From contig DAOUKM010000004.1 of NCBI GenBank assembly GCA_034421295.1, positions 1 to 64,000 of the forward strand: a stretch of DNA of 64,000 nt, given 5' to 3'. The notes beneath the pieces were generated by a model, which had not been told where the DNA came from, searched no databases, and saw only the letters and a list, made by a program, of their open reading frames with translations. Positions 33,858 through 43,324 of the stretch are shown one piece after another. Each line of letters begins with the position of its first letter. Positions within the stretch are counted from its first letter, which is position 1. This DNA is from CAUZIR01 sp034421295 (lineage in GTDB: Bacteria > Chloroflexota > Dehalococcoidia > Lucifugimonadales > UBA2962). Both the position numbers and the translations under genes were made by a program.

Positions 33858-35084
33858 ATGCCAAGGTTCGCCATCCGTCTCCTAGCCGCGTTTCGAGGCA
33901 TCTCCCTGCTCTTCTGGAGGCTTCGTGGCAAGACCCCGGACGATGTGGCCGCCCGGCGCGTGGTCGGCGGCCAGTCCTGGAACGAGTTCTGCGATTCATT
34001 GAAGGCGGCCGGCGCTGCCCTGAGTTTTCCCGGCGCCCCGCGGGATCCGCTCAACCAGGCGGAGGGCTACCGGTATCTGAGCCGCCTGGCCCGCGCCGGC
34101 CTGACGGCGTTCATCGAACACGCGGACCCCAGGGCACCGGTGCTTCATCGCGTTGTCGACGAGATCACCAAGCTGGGCGCAGACAACCCCGACAATTTCT
34201 ATCAGACGGCCGCACTCGATGGGAACTACGAATACAGGATCATCGGACGACGCAACAGCATCGCCTATCTGAGCTTCGGGACCCAGGCCGGCAACTACGG
34301 GCAGGGTGGCGGTCTTCCCTCCACCGGACACATCGAATCCGAGCAGATAGAAATGGACGAAAGCGGCTACTTCGAGCTTGTGCTGAGCTGCAATCCGCAG
34401 AAACGGAACTGGCTATCGATGACACCGGAGACCGGGACTCTGGTTGTTCGCCAGACGTACCTGGATCGGAACGCCGAAGTCCCGGCGGAACTGACTATCG
34501 AGCGCATCAACTGCCCGGAGGACGAGCGGCGCGCACCTCAGCTGACGGCAAGGGCGCTTGACGAGGGGCTCGGCAAGGCGGGGGCGCTGGTGGCGGGCGC
34601 GCCACTCCTGTTCGCCAAGTGGGCGCGGGACTTCAAGAGGCACAGCAACGAACTGCCGCTGTTCGATCCGCAGGTCTCCCTGGCCGCCGGAGGTGACCCG
34701 AACATCGCCTACTACCACAGTCACTGGGCCCTCGCCGAGGACGAAGCCCTGCTGGTAGAGGTCACGCCCCCGGAATGCGAGTATTGGAACTTCCAGCTCA
34801 ACAACTACTGGATGGAATCGCTGGACTACCGCCACTTCACGATCCACACCAACAAGCATCTCGCCCATTACGAGGGGGACGGGTCCGTGCGCCTGGTCGT
34901 GGCGCACGAGGATCCCGGCCTGCCCAACTGGATCGAGACCGCGGGCCACATGTCCGGCACCATGTGCTTTCGCTGGGTGCGGGCCGAAGAGCACCCGCAG
35001 CCCCGGACACGACTGGCCAAATTGAGCAGCCTTCAGGATCTGGCCCAGGGACGCGCGACCCAGGCGGCCGGGATGGGAATGTGA
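33858..35084 (+). CDS. DUF1214-like protein
   Basis: 408 residues from ATG 33858; GAGG precedes it and the longer frame overlaps the hydrolase gene. An N-terminal helical part (WNEFCDSLKAAGAALSFPGA, RDPLNQAEGYRYLSRLARAG) is followed by beta-rich sequence with YYHSHWALAEDEALLVEVTP, CEYWNFQLNNYWMESLDY and a C-terminal NWIETAGHMSGTMCFRWV. The W-F-L-N-W-ESLD and D-GLPNW-T-G-G-M-RW patterns are typical of DUF1214 proteins found near steroid, lipid or xenobiotic genes in actinobacteria. The biochemical role is not known. The stop overlaps the sulfotransferase start (GTGA), so the two are translationally coupled. Confidence 0.7.
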   Translation: MPRFAIRLLAAFRGISLLFWRLRGKTPDDVAARRVVGGQSWNEFCDSLKAAGAALSFPGAPRDPLNQAEGYRYLSRLARAGLTAFIEHADPRAPVLHRVVDEITKLGADNPDNFYQTAALDGNYEYRIIGRRNSIAYLSFGTQAGNYGQGGGLPSTGHIESEQIEMDESGYFELVLSCNPQKRNWLSMTPETGTLVVRQTYLDRNAEVPAELTIERINCPEDERRAPQLTARALDEGLGKAGALVAGAPLLFAKWARDFKRHSNELPLFDPQVSLAAGGDPNIAYYHSHWALAEDEALLVEVTPPECEYWNFQLNNYWMESLDYRHFTIHTNKHLAHYEGDGSVRLVVAHEDPGLPNWIETAGHMSGTMCFRWVRAEEHPQPRTRLAKLSSLQDLAQGRATQAAGMGM

Positions 35085-36322
35085 CTTCCACTGACTACGG
35101 CAATCCCTATCGACCTGTGCCCGTCAGGATCTTCAACCGGATCGGGAGGGCGGGCCGAGGTCTCGGATTTTCCGGCCGGCTCAAGGTCGATGCACTCATC
35201 GGGTACGCGCGGCGCAAGACCGGACTTACCGACCTGGGGGACGAACGCTGCCTCAGTGCCCTTAAGGTGCTCGTTGACTCCATCAACGACGAGGCGAGAC
35301 TGACTGAAACCGGACGGCTGATACAGAGGTCGCGCCTCGCCGGCGCCCTGATCCACCGGCTGAGAATCGAGGATCTGCTCAAGAGGCATCCCGAGATCCA
35401 CGACATCAACCTCGGCACGATCGTCATGATCACCGGGCTGCAGCGAACCGGCACCACCCTGCTGCAGCGACTGCTGAATTCCCACCCGGATATCAGGGGC
35501 GTTACAGGCGCCGAGGCGGTGGACCCGGTGCCGGCTGCCGACCCGAAGCCCGGCGAGCAGACAGCCGGCAGAAGGCGGGCAGCGATTGCAAAGATGGCCT
35601 TTTCCTACCTGGCTCCGCAGTTCAGGGCGATCCATCCGATCGACTACAAGGAGCCCGAGGAGGACGTCCTACTGCTCGACCTGACCTTCATGAGCCAGTC
35701 CGCAGAGGCGATGATGCACGTGCCAAGTTATTCCCGCTGGCTGGAGGAACAGGATCACACGCGGTCCTATCAATACCTGCGCCTCGTCCTGAAGTTGCTG
35801 TGCTGGCAGCGACCCGGCAGCGTCTGGGTGCTCAAGACCCCGCAGCACATGGAATACCTTGATGTGTTCCTCAGGGTCTTCCCCGAGGCGATGATCGTTC
35901 AGACGCACAGAGACCCGAGAAAAGCGCTCGCCTCGTTCTGCAGCATGGTGGCCCACGGCCGCGGCATCTTCAGCGATTTCGTCGATCCGAACGAGATCGG
36001 GAGGCACTGGCAGAGGAAGACCCGCAGGATGGTTGAGCGCGCCATGCAGGCCCGGGAGGATGCGCAGGACCACCGGTTCATCGACGTGTCGTACTACGAT
36101 CTAATGAAAGATCACATCGGCGAGCTTCGGCGGATCTATCAGGAGGCGGGTATCGGCTTCGATCACAGGGCCGAGCGCCAGGCTGCGCTATGCCTGAAGG
36201 CGAATCCGCAGAACCGCTTCGGCAGGCACGTATACCGGATGAGTGATTTCGGCTTGAGCGAGCAGGTCGTCGACGAGGCCTTCTCGCCCTACCGGGAGAG
36301 ATATGCGATCCCCTTCGAATAG
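35081..36322 (+). CDS. Sulfotransferase family protein
   Basis: 413 residues starting at GTG 35081, overlapping the previous stop. The PAPS 5'-phosphosulfate loop is MITGLQRTGTTLLQRLLNSH (about 116-135) and the 3'-phosphate site is QTHRDPRKALASFCSM (about 277-292). Between them lies the LDLTFMSQSAEAMMHVPSYS, then RWL region, typical of the large bacterial Sulfotransfer_3 group, and WVLKTPQHMEYLDVFLRVFP follows. These enzymes move sulfate from PAPS to hydroxyls of lipids, sterols or carbohydrates. Its coupling to a DUF1214-like protein and a downstream SDR suggests modification of a hydrophobic alcohol or ketone. No PAPS synthesis genes are nearby. Confidence 0.87.
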   Translation: MTSTDYGNPYRPVPVRIFNRIGRAGRGLGFSGRLKVDALIGYARRKTGLTDLGDERCLSALKVLVDSINDEARLTETGRLIQRSRLAGALIHRLRIEDLLKRHPEIHDINLGTIVMITGLQRTGTTLLQRLLNSHPDIRGVTGAEAVDPVPAADPKPGEQTAGRRRAAIAKMAFSYLAPQFRAIHPIDYKEPEEDVLLLDLTFMSQSAEAMMHVPSYSRWLEEQDHTRSYQYLRLVLKLLCWQRPGSVWVLKTPQHMEYLDVFLRVFPEAMIVQTHRDPRKALASFCSMVAHGRGIFSDFVDPNEIGRHWQRKTRRMVERAMQAREDAQDHRFIDVSYYDLMKDHIGELRRIYQEAGIGFDHRAERQAALCLKANPQNRFGRHVYRMSDFGLSEQVVDEAFSPYRERYAIPFE

Positions 36323-36378
36323 CCCCGCAGCCGGCCGCTGAGCAGGAACCAGGGGTCGTCCCGGGGGCACCCACTACC

Positions 36379-37386
36379 ATGGCACGAGAGACAGGGAAGA
36401 CCGGTTACGGCGGCGTAGTAGGCGCCACCATCGCCGCGATCAAGGATCTCAGGAATCGGAATATCCCCGACATCGGCCCAGTCCCGGGCGACGTGCGGAT
36501 CGACGGCAAGACGTGCCTTGTAACCGGCGCCAACAGCGGACTGGGCAGGGCTGCTGCAATCGAACTGGCAAGGCGCGGCGGGAACATTATCCTGGCCTGC
36601 CGGCCCGGTCATGCCGAGACCTGCGGAGAGATCAAGAACGCTTCCGGGTCCGGGTCCGTTGAGCTCATCGAGGTGGACCTTGCGGATCTTCGCTCCGTGC
36701 ATCGCTTCTGCGACGAACTGTCCCGGCGCGGCGTCCGGATCGACATCGCGCTCCTTAACGCCGGCCTGATGTCGCGCAGGTCGAGAAAGACGCCGCAGGG
36801 CTACGAGATCATGTTCGCGGTTCATTTCCTCTCAAAGAGGGTGATGATCGACCGATTGCTGAAAGATGGCGTCATCCGTCCCTCGAGCCAGGCCGGCGAG
36901 GCGCCACGGATAGTGATCATCGCCTCGGAGTCGCACCGGTCCGCCAAGGCCATCGATTTCGATCGCCTTGGCGCCTACACCGAGTACGGGATTACAGAGA
37001 GCATGGGGCACTACGCCCTCAGCAAGCTGGCCCTCTGCACGTACGCGACCGAGCTGTCCCGTCGCCTGAACTCCACCGAGAGGATCGAAGTCGCCGTGCA
37101 CGCGATGTGCCCGGGAGGGGTCGCCACCAACATTGCCAGAGACGCGCCCATACTGCTGAGACCGATCGTCAACGCGGTTCTGCGGAAGTTCTTCCAGTCT
37201 CCAGAGGAGGCGATCGGACCGGTCGTATACCTGTGCTGTTCGGAGGAGGCGGGAAGCTCCACCGGGCTGTACCTGCACCTGATGCATCGGAAGCAGGTCT
37301 CGCCAATTGCATCGGACCCGGAAAGCGGAGCCAGATTGTGGACGGCCAGCGAGCCCATGGTGGCCAGGTCCCGGGAATCCGAATGA
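36379..37386 (+). CDS. Short-chain dehydrogenase/reductase (SDR)
   Basis: 335 residues. After about 40 residues of N-terminal extension the Rossmann signature VTGANSGLGRAAA (48-60) appears, then DLADLRSVH, LLNAGLMSRR and a Ser-containing strand RIVIIASESHRS. The active-site pair Tyr-x-x-x-Lys is in HYALSKLAL (about 206-214), and PGGVATNIARDAP follows. The profile is close to retinol dehydrogenase-like SDRs (RDH/WWOX group), which act on hydrophobic alcohols and ketones. The ribosome binding site is weak. The gene follows the sulfotransferase by 56 bp in the same direction and is probably the last of the cassette. Confidence 0.88.
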   Translation: MARETGKTGYGGVVGATIAAIKDLRNRNIPDIGPVPGDVRIDGKTCLVTGANSGLGRAAAIELARRGGNIILACRPGHAETCGEIKNASGSGSVELIEVDLADLRSVHRFCDELSRRGVRIDIALLNAGLMSRRSRKTPQGYEIMFAVHFLSKRVMIDRLLKDGVIRPSSQAGEAPRIVIIASESHRSAKAIDFDRLGAYTEYGITESMGHYALSKLALCTYATELSRRLNSTERIEVAVHAMCPGGVATNIARDAPILLRPIVNAVLRKFFQSPEEAIGPVVYLCCSEEAGSSTGLYLHLMHRKQVSPIASDPESGARLWTASEPMVARSRESE

Positions 37387-37566
37387 ACCGGCCCGGCCGA
37401 GATCGGCCCACTGCCGAGGCGGCGGGGCCCGAGCCAAGGGTCCGCAGGCGGTCGATGGTCGGTCCCCGAAGAGGTGGGTTCTAGCCCTTCACCCCGGGAG
37501 GCAACGGTCGACGCGCAACCGGACTGGAGCCCGGGCTGGCGGAATCGCCCGTTGCCATAGCACAGG

Positions 37567-38967
37567 CTAAGTCGACACGCGGCGGTAGAGCCACCCCCCT
37601 AGGGTGAAGGACTGGCGGCCGGGATCGAAAACGGCACGCTCTCCCGCACCCCTTCCGGCGCGGAGTATGAAGGTGCCCGGCTGCTCCCCCGTCTCCTGCA
37701 TTGGGGCCGGCCCATGAATGGCCAGACCATCGCCCGCCGGTGCAGTGATCCACAGCTCTCCCCCCCGGAAGTCTATGGCCGCAGGTATGCCGGGATTGGC
37801 GACGAAGTATCCGCCGAAGGAGGCAAGGTGGCCGGGTGCAGGCTCGGCCGCCGGCAGATCGGCCTCGGGCGCCGGTGCCGGCGGCGGCGGCGAGCCGGTT
37901 AGCAGCACCTCCATGACCTCTTTGCCCAGGGTGTAGGCGGCGACATTCGGCCATACGTTTGCCAGTAGCACGACTCCGGTGCGAGTCGGGATGTTGAAGG
38001 CGATCTGCGAGGCGAAGCCGTGTATTCCTCCTCCGTGACCGTGGTAGACGCGCTCCCCAACTCGTTCTGCGGCCCAACCAAGACATTGACCGCTCGACCA
38101 GTCCGGCTCCACGTATTGGGGTCGGTGCATCTCCGCCAACGTTCTCTTGCCCAGCACCGCGGTCTCGTCCGCCCCTTCTCCATCCCCTCGGCACTGGAAC
38201 GATATCCAACGGGACAGATCTTCAACCGAGGAATGGAGCTGGCCCGCCGCCACTATGCCGTTCAGGTGCCGGTACTCGGCGACCCTGATCTCGCTCCTGG
38301 ACGGATCGCCCGGGATAACCGCATCGTACCCGGTGTACAGATGCTCGGCAGGTAGGTCCTCACGCTCAAAGCCCGTCGATTCCATCCCCAGAGGATCGAT
38401 CACGTTTTCGCGAACGTAGGATACGTAGTCCATGCCGGAGAGCCTACTGACCACCTCTCCCAGCAACCCGAATGCGAGATTCGAGTACTTCCACTGCGAA
38501 TCGGCCGCGATCACGACCTCAGTTTGGGGCAGCGCCCCGAGGACCTCTGCACGTCCCGGAAACTCCTCGGCTCCCCAGCTGATCAGAGCAGTCTCGGTGG
38601 ACAGGCCCGAGTAGTGGGTCATCATCCTTCGCAGGGTGACATCGGCGACCCGTCCCCCCGTCTCCAGCACCTTGCCGAACTCCGGCAAATGGGCCGTCAC
38701 CGGATCATCAAGGCCCAGAAGTCCCCGGTCCCTGAGCTGCATGATAGCGGTGGCGGTGAATGTCTTGGTTATCGAACCGACCCGTGCGATGGTCTGCCCG
38801 TTCGGCCGATTGCCGGCTGAAAGATCGACCACCCCGAAGCCCCGAGTCCAGACCAGTTCCCCCTCGTGCAGGATGCCGGCCGCCAGGCCGGGCGAGCCCA
38901 GGTCGACAAAACGCCCCTCTATGTACTCCTCTGCCGCGGAGATGCGGCTATCTGTTACGTCACTCAT
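37567..38967 (-). CDS. Class C beta-lactamase-like serine hydrolase (PF00144)
   Basis: 466 residues from ATG 38967, preceded by GGGGGA; an upstream start at 38997 is possible. The S-x-x-K motif is GSITKTF (Ser65, Lys68), the Tyr motif is WKYSNLAFGLLG (Tyr161) and the third motif is HGHGGGIHGF (about 308-317). After the catalytic domain (about 10-370) a Pro/Ala linker leads to a small C-terminal beta domain (about 390-466), as in many esterase/D-aminopeptidase relatives. No signal peptide is seen, so it may act in the cytoplasm. It lies 54 bp downstream of the TPR lipoprotein stop and may be co-transcribed with it. Confidence 0.87.
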   Translation of the reverse strand: MSDVTDSRISAAEEYIEGRFVDLGSPGLAAGILHEGELVWTRGFGVVDLSAGNRPNGQTIARVGSITKTFTATAIMQLRDRGLLGLDDPVTAHLPEFGKVLETGGRVADVTLRRMMTHYSGLSTETALISWGAEEFPGRAEVLGALPQTEVVIAADSQWKYSNLAFGLLGEVVSRLSGMDYVSYVRENVIDPLGMESTGFEREDLPAEHLYTGYDAVIPGDPSRSEIRVAEYRHLNGIVAAGQLHSSVEDLSRWISFQCRGDGEGADETAVLGKRTLAEMHRPQYVEPDWSSGQCLGWAAERVGERVYHGHGGGIHGFASQIAFNIPTRTGVVLLANVWPNVAAYTLGKEVMEVLLTGSPPPPAPAPEADLPAAEPAPGHLASFGGYFVANPGIPAAIDFRGGELWITAPAGDGLAIHGPAPMQETGEQPGTFILRAGRGAGERAVFDPGRQSFTLGGWLYRRVST

Positions 38968-39021
38968 TGATATCCCCCAGCGCAGATTGCGCGTCAAGGC
39001 TGGTCGGATTACGTCACGCCG

Positions 39022-40446
39022 CTACCTGCGCGAACCCAGCTCCGCAAGCTCCTCCTCCAGATCACTCACATCGAGACCCATTTCGGCGAGAGCAGCCACG
39101 TCCTGGCCGGCCTCAGCGTCAAGGCCCAGCATCACGTATGCTCTCGACCGGTTCTCGTAGGCCTCCAGCGCATCCGGCTTCAGCCCTATCACCTTAGTGT
39201 AGTCGGCGATCGCCAGTTCGAAGTCGCCAACGCGGTAGGCTGCCATGCCCCTGTTGAGATAGGCGGCCAAGAACTGGGGAGCCAGGTCGATGGCCGTGCT
39301 GAGGTCGTCAATGGCCCCCTCGGGATCCCCCAGGTTCAGCCTGGCCCTGGCCCTGTCGTTGTAGGGTTCGGCCCAGTGCGGCTGAAGCTCAATTACCTTG
39401 TCCAGATCCTCAATTGCCGCGTCGAAGTCTCCCACGATGGCAAGAGCCCTGCCCCTGTTGTGATAGGCCTCAGCGAAGTACGGATCCCGGTCTATGGCCA
39501 GACCGTAGTCGCGGACCGCGGACTCCCACTCGTCCATCAGGCCATAGGTCACTCCACGATTGAAGTAGGCGGACGGCGACCAGGGAGCGAGCTTGATGGC
39601 TTCACCATAGTCCTTGATCGCCAGCTCGTACTCAATTAGACGGCGATAAGCGTTGCCTCGATTCTCGTATGACGGTGCGTATGTAGGATCGGCAAGTAGT
39701 GCCCTTTCGTAGTCCTCGATCGCCCAGACGTAGTTACCCATCGCCTGCCATGTGCCACCCCTGTTGTCGTAGAACACCGCCACATCGGGGCTCAACTCGA
39801 TGGCTCGCCCAAAATCCTCTATGGCTTCCGTGTGTTGGCCCAGGTTGACAAGGGACAGGGCACGGTCGTTGTACGCGACCGCAAGGCCGGGATCCACCTT
39901 GATTGCCCTACTGAAATCGTCGATGGCCTTGTCCCATTCGCCCAGACCGTAGTAGGCCAGGCCGCGGGCTCGGAAGGCGATCGCGTCCGGTTCAGAGCGC
40001 CTTACGAACTGGTCGAAATCTTCGACTGCTTCCTCGAAGCGGCGCAGTCTGGATTGCGAAACACCCCGCCTCAGATATGCGTCCACCATCTCGGGATCAT
40101 GCCGGAGGGCTGAGCCAAAATCGGAGATGGCCTCTTCAAGATTCCCCAGGTTGGACTTTGCATTTGCCCGATGGTAATAGGCCTGAGCATTACCAGAATC
40201 CAGCTTCAGCACACGGTCGAGTACCTCGATGGATCTGTGGAAGTCGCCTCCCTCCTGTAGCAGCGCCGCTGAGTTAAGCAGTCGGTCGGCTAGCTCCTGA
40301 TCGCTCTCTTGGGAAACCGACGGCTTTGGAGTGACTTCAGTCGATGAGGACTCGCCAGACATCTGGCCACACGCCAGCACGAAGGCCACGATGACCGTTC
40401 CGGAGACCAACCCGACATGCACTGGCCTAATCCTCACACCCGGCAT
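39022..40446 (-). CDS. Lipoprotein with about twelve tetratricopeptide repeats
   Basis: 474 residues. The signal GLVSGTVIVAFVLAC places Cys26, and a Ser/Thr/Glu-rich spacer (27-48) follows. From residue 50 to 455 the protein is an uninterrupted solenoid of about twelve 34-residue TPRs. Examples of the unit are AYYHRANAKSNLGNLEEAIS, AYNDRALSLVNLGQHTEAIE and AYHNRGRALAIVGDFDAAIE, with the W/Y-A-Y-N-RG-A-G-AI-DY consensus at regular spacing. An acidic C-terminal tail (DVSDLEEELAELGSRR) ends it. TPR arrays bind protein partners, so this is probably an outer-face scaffold. The pentapeptide lipoprotein gene lies 101 bp upstream in the same direction. Confidence 0.88.
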   Translation of the reverse strand: MPGVRIRPVHVGLVSGTVIVAFVLACGQMSGESSSTEVTPKPSVSQESDQELADRLLNSAALLQEGGDFHRSIEVLDRVLKLDSGNAQAYYHRANAKSNLGNLEEAISDFGSALRHDPEMVDAYLRRGVSQSRLRRFEEAVEDFDQFVRRSEPDAIAFRARGLAYYGLGEWDKAIDDFSRAIKVDPGLAVAYNDRALSLVNLGQHTEAIEDFGRAIELSPDVAVFYDNRGGTWQAMGNYVWAIEDYERALLADPTYAPSYENRGNAYRRLIEYELAIKDYGEAIKLAPWSPSAYFNRGVTYGLMDEWESAVRDYGLAIDRDPYFAEAYHNRGRALAIVGDFDAAIEDLDKVIELQPHWAEPYNDRARARLNLGDPEGAIDDLSTAIDLAPQFLAAYLNRGMAAYRVGDFELAIADYTKVIGLKPDALEAYENRSRAYVMLGLDAEAGQDVAALAEMGLDVSDLEEELAELGSRR

Positions 40447-40547
40447 CTCACGACCGAACAGCGTCCGCGATATGTGTCGGGGCGATCCCCGGCGTGGCCC
40501 GCATAGGAATCTGACTGGCTCGGATAGGACGGTTGGCGATCGACGGC

Positions 40548-41300
40548 CTACGGACAGTCCTCGCTGTTGACCTTCCCGTCCGTCATCTTGGTATTGCAGA
40601 AGATGGCGCCTTCCAGTGTGGCTCCGGTAATGTCGGCAAACGTGAGGTTGGCATCGGTGAAGTCGACGCCGCTCAGGTCGGCGTCGGTAAGGAAGGCCCC
40701 TAAGAGTGAGACCCCTCGCAAGGACGCCCCGGAGAGGTCGGCTCCCGAGAAATCTCCTCCCTTCATGACGGCTCCGCTGAAGTTTGCACCGCGGAGGTTG
40801 GCGCCCTTGAAATTCCCGCCATCCAAGGTCGCCCTGGTAAAGTCGGCGCCGCTGGCATCGGCACCGAAGAGCGACGCTTTGGCGAGGTTCGCCAGACGAA
40901 AGTTCGCCTCTCTGAGATCGGCGTGTGCAAACGCTATTCCCTCAAGGTTGGCGGCCACAAATAGGGCACCACGGAGGTTGGCCTCCTCGAAGTCAACCCC
41001 CTCCCTGCCAAACTCATCTAGCTGTCGCCATCCAGTTACAATCTCACCAAGATCCTGATCGCTGAAATCGGCTCCAGGGCAATCGGCCTTGGGTCCAATC
41101 TCGCAGCCACCTATCGTGCCGACAATCGTGGGCACCGGGGTACCCCTGATGATCGTCGCCTCCGGGGTCGGCTCCTCCTCCGGCTGTGGCGCAGCCGCCG
41201 ATCCGCAGGCGGCAACAAGCAGGAACGAGCCGGCGATCAAGAGTACGCAAGACTGGGTGAGGAGCCTCGTACGACCTGTCTCCGAGGCAGAGTTTCCCAT
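40548..41300 (-). CDS. Pentapeptide-repeat lipoprotein
   Basis: 250 residues. A signal with lipobox LLVAAC (Cys32) is followed by a Glu/Pro/Thr linker. From about residue 100 to 240 the protein is a continuous run of A(D/N)LxX pentapeptides, for example ANLRGALFVAANLEGIAFAH, ATLDGGNFKGANLRGANFSG and ADLSGASLRGVSLLGAFLTD, which form a right-handed quadrilateral beta helix. Two flanking Cys pairs (GGCEIGPKADCPG before the helix, FCNTK and EDCP at the end) may cap it. It is an extracellular lipid-anchored protein of unknown role, encoded upstream of the TPR lipoprotein. Confidence 0.88.
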   Translation of the reverse strand: MGNSASETGRTRLLTQSCVLLIAGSFLLVAACGSAAAPQPEEEPTPEATIIRGTPVPTIVGTIGGCEIGPKADCPGADFSDQDLGEIVTGWRQLDEFGREGVDFEEANLRGALFVAANLEGIAFAHADLREANFRLANLAKASLFGADASGADFTRATLDGGNFKGANLRGANFSGAVMKGGDFSGADLSGASLRGVSLLGAFLTDADLSGVDFTDANLTFADITGATLEGAIFCNTKMTDGKVNSEDCP

Positions 41301-41369
41301 TCCGTTAACCTCCTAGGTCGGCGGATTCTTACTCTATACCAGGGGCGGTCAGCTAGCTGTCGGCGGCAA

Positions 41370-43304
41370 CTACCACTGTTTCCGCCAAGTGCGCTCCCAA
41401 AAGCGCCTACCATCCAGGTCGATTTCGGCCCCTATCGACAGGGCGCGCAGGGTGGTCGTAGAGTTGACGCGAATTTCGATGGCACAGGTAGGCCGCTCTA
41501 GTTTCGCCACCGCGCTTGTCGAAGTGCTGGCACGGTCTGGGTGGTCGGCGTCCACGTCCAAGGAAAACTCCTGGCGGTTGGAGTAATGGACGAGCGGCTC
41601 CACCTGCAGTTTGACCCATCGCCTGCCGTGGAAGGTGCTGACTCGACTAACCAAGTCCCGATCAATCGAGTATGCCGTTCCCCTCTCAAGCACGGCGTCA
41701 TTACGAGCCACGGGCTTTGACAGGAGACCTAAGGTGGGGTTAGGTAGAGGAGGTTTCTGAGGGGGAATAGTGGGAAGTGTCAACTCCGTGGCATAGGGAA
41801 CGCCGGAATAGACAGATAGGGAGTACCGACGCGGCGTGGGCCAAATCGCAGGAAAGTTGGCACCGGATATGCACAAGCGAATTCGATGGCCGGCCCCGAA
41901 CTCGTACGAGGTGGGTCTCAGGGGGATGGTGGCAGAGTAGATCTCGCCATCGCCGTAGCGGCCGGCTTGATCCGCCTGGGCGCCCTGAAGGCTATCGAAG
42001 GTCACCAGATACGAACGGCCGTCCGGTGCCATGTCCAAGAGCTTAGCCACTAAGTCGACCTCTTCCAGTGGCGCGTCTGTGCTAAAGAAGAGCGTTACTG
42101 ACGGCTGCCCCGTGACCTCGATTGGCGCCTGCAGAGGGGCAGACTCGTAACGAAGCGAGCCGAGGTCATCTGATGTCTGGTCGGCTGGGTAGTCTATTGG
42201 ATGCAGCACCGAATCGTAGGCCACCGACGCCAGGCCCACTCTTGCGTCATACTCGTACACTTCGGCCTGCGGGTCTACGGCCGACGGCTCCGGCGCGAGT
42301 CCTCCGTCGGTCGTGGCAAATAAGGTTTCACTACGGCTCCGGTCAATAGGCCACTCCCGCTCGTCCCTCCACCGTCCTGTGCCCTGGACGTATATCGTCA
42401 CCGGCGGCTCGGTTTCGACGCCGTTTTGCTCACCTTTGAGCCAGCGGTCCCACCACCTGTCCATTTCCGCCACGAAATCGATCGGTTCCACGGACGACTG
42501 GTCAGGGAGGGTGTGCTTCCATGGTCCGAACAGAATTTTCTTCGGCCCACGGGCCTGTTGGAATATGCGGAACATATCCTCCGGATAGGCGTCGTGCCAA
42601 CCGCAAATGCCGAACATGGGAACCTCAATGAGGCGCGCATCCGCCTTTTGACGCTCCCAATAGTCCGGCGAAGGCGGCTCGCCGTGCCAGGTCAGATGCC
42701 ATGGAGTATTCGCTTCCAGACGCTCATGCCAGCGCTCGATCCAGTCCGGCGTGCCGTCTGACCGTAGCGGCGGCAGGAGATTGTTGGCGGTCATCCACGG
42801 CCCCCAATGGGGATCGGCCAGCAGCATCAGACGGGAGCCGCGATGTACAAACATCGCGTTCCAGTTGTCATCTGTGGCATGTACCGGGACGATGGCCTTC
42901 AGGTGGGGAGGACGGGTGGTCGCCGCAGCAATCGCCGTGATGCCTCCGTAGGAAATGCCCCACATTCCTACCGACCCGGTGCACCAGCGCTGTGAGGCAA
43001 TCCACTCTACTGCTTCGTGCGCATCATCCCGCTCCCTAGGGTCAAACGGACATGGATTGGCACCCTCAGAACTGCCCACCCCACGAAAATCGAGCTGCAT
43101 GACGGCATAGCCCCTGGAGGCGAAATGACGCTGGTAGGAGTCCATGCCCCCGAGACCGCCATAGCCATCCTTCAGGTAGGGGATGTAGGTCAGGATCGCC
43201 GGAAACGGCCCAGGGGCATCGGGTCGGTAAAGGTTTCCGGCCAGCCGGACTCCGTCCGACATTGGCACGCGGACGTCATACGTGACCCTTACCGACCCGT
43301 TCAA
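41370..43304 (-). CDS. CocE/NonD family hydrolase (S15-type acyl peptidase/esterase)
   Basis: 644 residues. The N-terminal alpha/beta hydrolase has RVPMSDGVRLAGNLYRPD, MQLDFRGVGSSEG (oxyanion Tyr equivalent in AILTYIPY), the nucleophile elbow GMWGISYGGITA (Ser about 120), Asp in CGWHDAYPEDMF and His in GPWKHTLP. The C-terminal jelly roll (about 390-570) contains APLQAPIEVTGQPSVTLFFS and GHRIRLCISGANFPAIWPTP, as in cocaine esterase and X-Pro dipeptidyl-peptidase. A further 75 residues of C-terminal strands are unusual. There is no signal peptide. The TTG start at 43304 has only a weak ribosome binding site. It lies 20 bp behind the oligopeptide-type binding protein, suggesting hydrolysis of an imported peptide or ester. 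Confidence 0.88.
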   Translation of the reverse strand: MNGSVRVTYDVRVPMSDGVRLAGNLYRPDAPGPFPAILTYIPYLKDGYGGLGGMDSYQRHFASRGYAVMQLDFRGVGSSEGANPCPFDPRERDDAHEAVEWIASQRWCTGSVGMWGISYGGITAIAAATTRPPHLKAIVPVHATDDNWNAMFVHRGSRLMLLADPHWGPWMTANNLLPPLRSDGTPDWIERWHERLEANTPWHLTWHGEPPSPDYWERQKADARLIEVPMFGICGWHDAYPEDMFRIFQQARGPKKILFGPWKHTLPDQSSVEPIDFVAEMDRWWDRWLKGEQNGVETEPPVTIYVQGTGRWRDEREWPIDRSRSETLFATTDGGLAPEPSAVDPQAEVYEYDARVGLASVAYDSVLHPIDYPADQTSDDLGSLRYESAPLQAPIEVTGQPSVTLFFSTDAPLEEVDLVAKLLDMAPDGRSYLVTFDSLQGAQADQAGRYGDGEIYSATIPLRPTSYEFGAGHRIRLCISGANFPAIWPTPRRYSLSVYSGVPYATELTLPTIPPQKPPLPNPTLGLLSKPVARNDAVLERGTAYSIDRDLVSRVSTFHGRRWVKLQVEPLVHYSNRQEFSLDVDADHPDRASTSTSAVAKLERPTCAIEIRVNSTTTLRALSIGAEIDLDGRRFWERTWRKQW

Positions 43305-43324
43305 TTCACATCACTTGCAGCTTC

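Noticed and set aside
34775..35080. Upstream extension of the sulfotransferase frame into the DUF1214-like gene
   Set aside because: The extension lacks homology to sulfotransferases, overlaps conserved DUF1214 coding sequence, and the GTG at 35081 gives normal length and start-stop overlap.
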